Origin: Cryobacterium roopkundense
GTDB lineage: Bacteria > Actinomycetota > Actinomycetes > Actinomycetales > Microbacteriaceae
Direction of reading: 5' to 3'
NCBI RefSeq assembly: GCF_014200405.1
Contig: NZ_JACHBQ010000001.1
Location: 2,480,001-2,544,000, forward strand
Length of the DNA stretch: 64,000 nucleotides
Position 1 is the first letter of the stretch. Every line of letters starts with the position of its first letter. A model generated the notes under the pieces. The model was given only the letters and a program-made list of their open reading frames with translations. It did not search any database and was not told where the DNA came from. Both the position numbers and the translations under genes were made by a program. Below, one piece after another: positions 61,814 through 64,000 of the stretch.

Positions 61814-62245
61814 TTAGCCCCGGAACGGAACCACCTCGGTGATCTCGACGTGCACCGTCGCTCCAGTGGGTGCCAGGTAGGAGGCGGTGTCGCCCGTGTG
61901 CTTGCCGATGATCGCCACGCCCAGGGGTGAGGTCGGGGAGTACACATCGAGGCCGGTCTCCCCGTCCGCGTTCATCAGCTCGCGTGATCCGAGCAGGAAT
62001 GTCTCGGGATCGCCGCCGACAAATCGAACGGTGATCTGCATGCCCGGCTCCACGAGCCCGTCGTCGGGCTTCTCCCCCAGTTCGGCGTGCTTCAGCAAGC
62101 GCTCCAGCTCGCGGATACGCAGATCGCTGCCCTGACCCTTCTCGGATTCCGGGCTCACCGCCAATGCGAGTTCCGCCAGTTCCGCGCGCAGCCGCTCGAG
62201 GGCCTTCGGCGTGACCCAGAACGTTTCTTCGGCAGCACCAGACAT
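61814..62245 (-). CDS. greA: Transcription elongation factor GreA
   Basis: A 143-residue Gre factor that rescues backtracked RNA polymerase by stimulating transcript cleavage. An N-terminal coiled coil (VTPKALERLRAELAELA, DLRIRELERLLKHAEL) carries the acidic tip region (about residues 28-40), and the FKBP-like C-domain shows SPTSPLGVAIIGKHTGD. It is slightly shorter than the usual 155-165 residues. The ATG at 62245 has GGAGGG 7 bases upstream. A terminator-like hairpin with seven U lies in its short leader. Confidence 0.92.
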   Translation of the reverse strand: MSGAAEETFWVTPKALERLRAELAELALAVSPESEKGQGSDLRIRELERLLKHAELGEKPDDGLVEPGMQITVRFVGGDPETFLLGSRELMNADGETGLDVYSPTSPLGVAIIGKHTGDTASYLAPTGATVHVEITEVVPFRG

Positions 62246-62266
62246 GACAAATCCCTCCACAAACCC

Positions 62267-62298
62267 AAAAAAATCCTCCAGACATGGGTGTCTGGCGG
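62267..62298 (-). terminator. Promoter-proximal intrinsic terminator/attenuator in the greA leader
   Basis: On the minus strand, CCAGAC/GTCTGG arms (six pairs, extended by TCC/GGA beyond one mismatch, loop of six) are followed by AGGA and seven U. It ends 21 bases before the greA start codon and begins within a few bases of the predicted transcript start. The form is that of a factor-independent terminator. Confidence 0.75.
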
Positions 62299-62305
62299 AT
62301 TGATC

Positions 62306-62334
62306 AATGTCCCATCAAAAGCCCGCCGGGTCAA
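62306..62334 (-). promoter_or_regulatory. Predicted greA promoter
   Basis: The -35 box TTGACC (62334-62329) and -10 box GACATT (62311-62306) are separated by exactly 17 bp. Transcription would begin near 62299, directly at the terminator-like hairpin. The -10 box matches three of six consensus bases, so the prediction is moderate. Confidence 0.5.
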
Positions 62335-62492
62335 ATCCTTCGAGATGACCACACCGAGACGCTGCCGGTCGGGCGTGAGGGACACGACGGGCACGATCGC
62401 AGCAACGTACGAGGATCGGCCTGCGAGGTCTCGATCGCTCCTTCGTCGCGCCTCGACCAGCGAATTAACTGATCAGCGGGGCGGGGGTCGGG

Positions 62493-62891
62493 CTAGGTCG
62501 CCTCGGCGTCGTAGGGAGCTGGCGCGACTGCGGCGGGGGTCAGCGGGGTCAGCGCGGCTCCGCCGGCGGCCGCACCGAGCAGCGAAGCTGCCGCGGGGCT
62601 CGCCCGGCCGATGGTGGCCGATTGTGCCTTGAGGGGTTCTTCCTCGGTGAGGGCTTCCCGAATGATACGGCGCGGGTCGTACTGGCGCGGATCCAGTTTC
62701 TTCCAGTCCAGCTCGTCGAACTCAGGGCCCATCTCGTCACGGATGCGGTCTTTGGCACCGTTGGCCATGTCCCGCAACTGCCTGACAAGACGTCCCAACT
62801 GGGCGGCGTAGTGCGGTAACTTCTCTGGTCCGAGCAGGAAGACGGCGATGATCCCGATGATGAGGATCTTCTCAAACGTCAAACCGAACAT
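62493..62891 (-). CDS. tatB: Sec-independent protein translocase subunit TatB
   Basis: A 132-residue TatB: a short N-terminus MFGLTFEKILIIGIIAVFLLG (one membrane helix), the conserved LGPEKLP hinge, an amphipathic helix (AAQLGRLVRQLRDMAN) and a flexible Ala/Pro tail. It forms the twin-arginine substrate receptor with TatC, which is not in this window. The ATG at 62891 matches the family start; longer readings overlap the promoter of the divergent methyltransferase gene. Confidence 0.93.
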   Translation of the reverse strand: MFGLTFEKILIIGIIAVFLLGPEKLPHYAAQLGRLVRQLRDMANGAKDRIRDEMGPEFDELDWKKLDPRQYDPRRIIREALTEEEPLKAQSATIGRASPAAASLLGAAAGGAALTPLTPAAVAPAPYDAEAT

Positions 62892-62977
62892 ATACCCAGA
62901 ATATCGCTCGGCGAGGCATCCACCGACCACAGCCACCTCGGCCATAGTCTTGACCTATTCATCAACTGGAGTGAACC

Positions 62978-63610
62978 GTGTCTGACATTGTATTGAACTG
63001 GAAATTCTCCGACGATTCTGTCGTGGAGTCCGAAGCCGTCGCCAAGGCCCGGCAGCAGTCCCTCGAGCTCGGCATCGACGCCATCGCGCCAGCAGTGGGG
63101 GCCCAGGCCGCTGTCATCGCGGCCGCGACCGGCGCGCGCAGCATCCTGGAGGTCGGCACGGGCGCCGGAGTCTCCGGCCTGTGGCTGCTTCGCGGCGCAC
63201 CCGGTGCCATGCTCACCTCGATCGACACCGAGGTCGACCACCTGCAGCATGCGAAGGCGAATTTTCTGGAGGCGAAGGTCCCCGCGAACCGAGTTCGCCT
63301 CATCACGGGCAAGGCAGCGGATGTGCTGCCGCGAATGAACGAGAACTCCTACGACATCGTCTTCATCGACGCCGACCCGCAGTCGGTCATCGAGTATGTC
63401 GAGCACGGTTTGCGGCTTGCCCGTCCGGGTGGAACCGTTCTCGTGGCGCACGCCCTGTGGCGCGGCCGCGTGGCCGACCCCGCCAAGCGCGACGACGTCG
63501 CCACGGGCTTCCGCACCCTGCTCACCGAGATCGGGTCGTCTAACGCCGTAATCAGCGCCCTCTCCCCAGTGGGCGACGGGCTGCTGCAGATCACCAAACT
63601 GCGCGCGTAG
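62978..63610 (+). CDS. SAM-dependent O-methyltransferase (catechol-type)
   Basis: A 210-residue class I methyltransferase of the O-methyltransferase family 3 (Rv1220c-like). It shows the SAM site LEVGTGAGVSGLWLLRG, the acidic SIDTEVDH loop, KAADVLPRM, VFIDADPQSVIEYVEHGLRL and HALWRGRVADP, with the metal/catalytic-site Asp in FIDADP. The substrate is unknown. The GTG start is divergent from tatB, 86 bp away. Confidence 0.9.
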   Translation: MSDIVLNWKFSDDSVVESEAVAKARQQSLELGIDAIAPAVGAQAAVIAAATGARSILEVGTGAGVSGLWLLRGAPGAMLTSIDTEVDHLQHAKANFLEAKVPANRVRLITGKAADVLPRMNENSYDIVFIDADPQSVIEYVEHGLRLARPGGTVLVAHALWRGRVADPAKRDDVATGFRTLLTEIGSSNAVISALSPVGDGLLQITKLRA

Positions 63611-63643
63611 CGGCATCCGCTCCGCGACAGCGGGTACAAAAAC

Positions 63644-63680
63644 GGCTGCACGCCCCTGTCGCAACAGGGAACGTGCAGCC
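63644..63680. terminator. Convergent terminator between the methyltransferase and DUF3117 genes
   Basis: Outer arms GGCTGCACG/CGTGCAGCC and inner arms CCCTGT/ACAGGG form a long stem placed between the two convergent stop codons. Confidence 0.8.
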
Positions 63681-63696
63681 ATTCAGGCAAGTGAGG

Positions 63697-63873
63697 CTAC
63701 TTGACTGCGTTCACAACTCCGGCGAGCGCGTCGTGAAGTTCTTTGGCCTCGGCGTCGTTCACGGAGACGACGAGTCGCCCTCCACCTTCGAGCGGTACAC
63801 GCACGATGATCAGGCGCCCCTCTTTTACAGCCTCCATTGGCCCGTCTCCGGTCCGTGGCTTCATGGCCGCCAT
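63697..63873 (-). CDS. DUF3117 protein
   Basis: A 58-residue small protein of family DUF3117 (Rv1211-like): MAAMKPRTGDGPMEAVKEG, then RLIIVRVPLEGGGRLVVSV and an amphipathic C-terminal helix. It is conserved across actinobacteria with no established function. ATG at 63873 matches the family start and has GGGGAG upstream; longer starts at 63888 and 63906 exist in frame. Confidence 0.9.
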   Translation of the reverse strand: MAAMKPRTGDGPMEAVKEGRLIIVRVPLEGGGRLVVSVNDAEAKELHDALAGVVNAVK

Positions 63874-63956
63874 GAACTCCCCTTCCATTCGTCTTTGTAT
63901 ATCCATTATCGACCATGGAGGCCCGAGACGTAAATTACGGCACGCTCGATGACGAG

Positions 63957-64000
63957 TTAAGGCGGCGTCCAGTCCTGGCCGTCGACGCCCCAGCAGATCA
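63957..64000 (-). CDS. Possible 3' end of a gene entering from beyond the window
   Basis: One minus-strand frame reads ...CWGVDGQDWTPP and then TAA at 63959-63957, and it looks like a natural C-terminus. Only 14 codons are visible. The plus strand also has an open frame from ATG 63915 to the edge, without a ribosome site. I cannot decide between them or name a family. Confidence 0.2.
   Translation of the reverse strand, partial: ICWGVDGQDWTPP

Noticed and set aside
1..64000. The shorter hexamer GGATGC as an enriched signal
   Set aside because: Its count is about what base composition predicts on two strands; only the longer octamer stands out.
1..64000. A defence island, prophage, integron or CRISPR system
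   Set aside because: Apart from one IS element I see no cas, restriction-modification, toxin-antitoxin, integrase or phage structural gene and no regularly spaced repeats.

Overview
The window is GC-rich, densely coding DNA from an actinobacterium. It encodes mycothiol-type chemistry (a maleylpyruvate isomerase-like protein), the AdnA/AdnB recombination pair, DUF3107, DUF3117 and an NrtR-nadABC operon. Several blocks keep the gene order I recall from Mycobacterium tuberculosis: Rv3193c-Rv3202c (UPF0182, PDZ/Lon-like protease, DUF2342, ThiF-like protein, uvrD2, nudC, adnB, adnA), Rv3208A-Rv3211 (DUF3107, ferritin-like, DEAD helicase), Rv1593c-Rv1596 (nrtR-nadABC) and Rv1220c-Rv1232c (methyltransferase, tatB, mrp, DUF1003, MgtE_N/CBS). 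A short DUF7882-type protein points to Microbacteriaceae, possibly near Cryobacterium. The genus is a guess from memory, not from a search.

Layout. 1-2.4 kb (minus): a cell-surface glycoconjugate operon of two GT2 glycosyltransferases around a CDP-alcohol phosphotransferase. 2.4-7.6 kb: an HtrA-like protease, a frameshifted aminotransferase, an old yellow enzyme and an alpha/beta hydrolase. 7.65-9.43 kb: a complete IS1182-family insertion sequence in a CTAG that includes the hydrolase stop codon. 9.6-13.2 kb: a DUF7882 protein, a nitrilase-family amidase, and a multi-pass glycosyltransferase divergent from a polyprenol-phosphate-mannose synthase. 13.2-19.0 kb: the NAD de novo operon nrtR-nadA-nadB-nadC-cysteine desulfurase, preceded by paired dyad sites. 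19.7-20.2 kb: two identical initiator tRNA genes. 20.3-41.9 kb: the mycobacteria-like core blocks, interrupted by an alcohol dehydrogenase and a phosphotransferase-fold gene that has lost its catalytic residues. 42-46.3 kb: a PHP phosphoesterase, a membrane-anchored EEP-family protein, aminopeptidase P and a YflT-type stress protein. 46.4-52.4 kb: a complete ribose operon (LacI regulator, rbsK, rbsD, rbsA, rbsC, rbsB). 52.5-63.9 kb: MgtE_N/CBS, DUF1003, Mrp, an aldehyde dehydrogenase, PPK2, a large patatin-like protein, GreA, TatB, an O-methyltransferase and DUF3117.

Functional links. NAD is made by NadABC under NrtR control, the desulfurase probably supplies sulfur for the NadA cluster, and NudC hydrolyses NAD(H) elsewhere in the window. 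AdnA, AdnB and UvrD2 form a DNA-break repair neighbourhood. Ppm1 makes the lipid-linked mannose that membrane mannosyltransferases such as the divergent gene use. Most genes are ordinary housekeeping genes. The best targets for a second look are a promoter-proximal terminator hairpin in the greA leader, the phosphotransferase-fold pseudoenzyme and the orphan ThiF-like protein (each overlapping a DNA-repair helicase gene antisense by more than 100 bp), a perfect 29-bp hairpin inside a gene end, and an enriched octamer. I see no CRISPR array, prophage, rRNA gene or replication origin.
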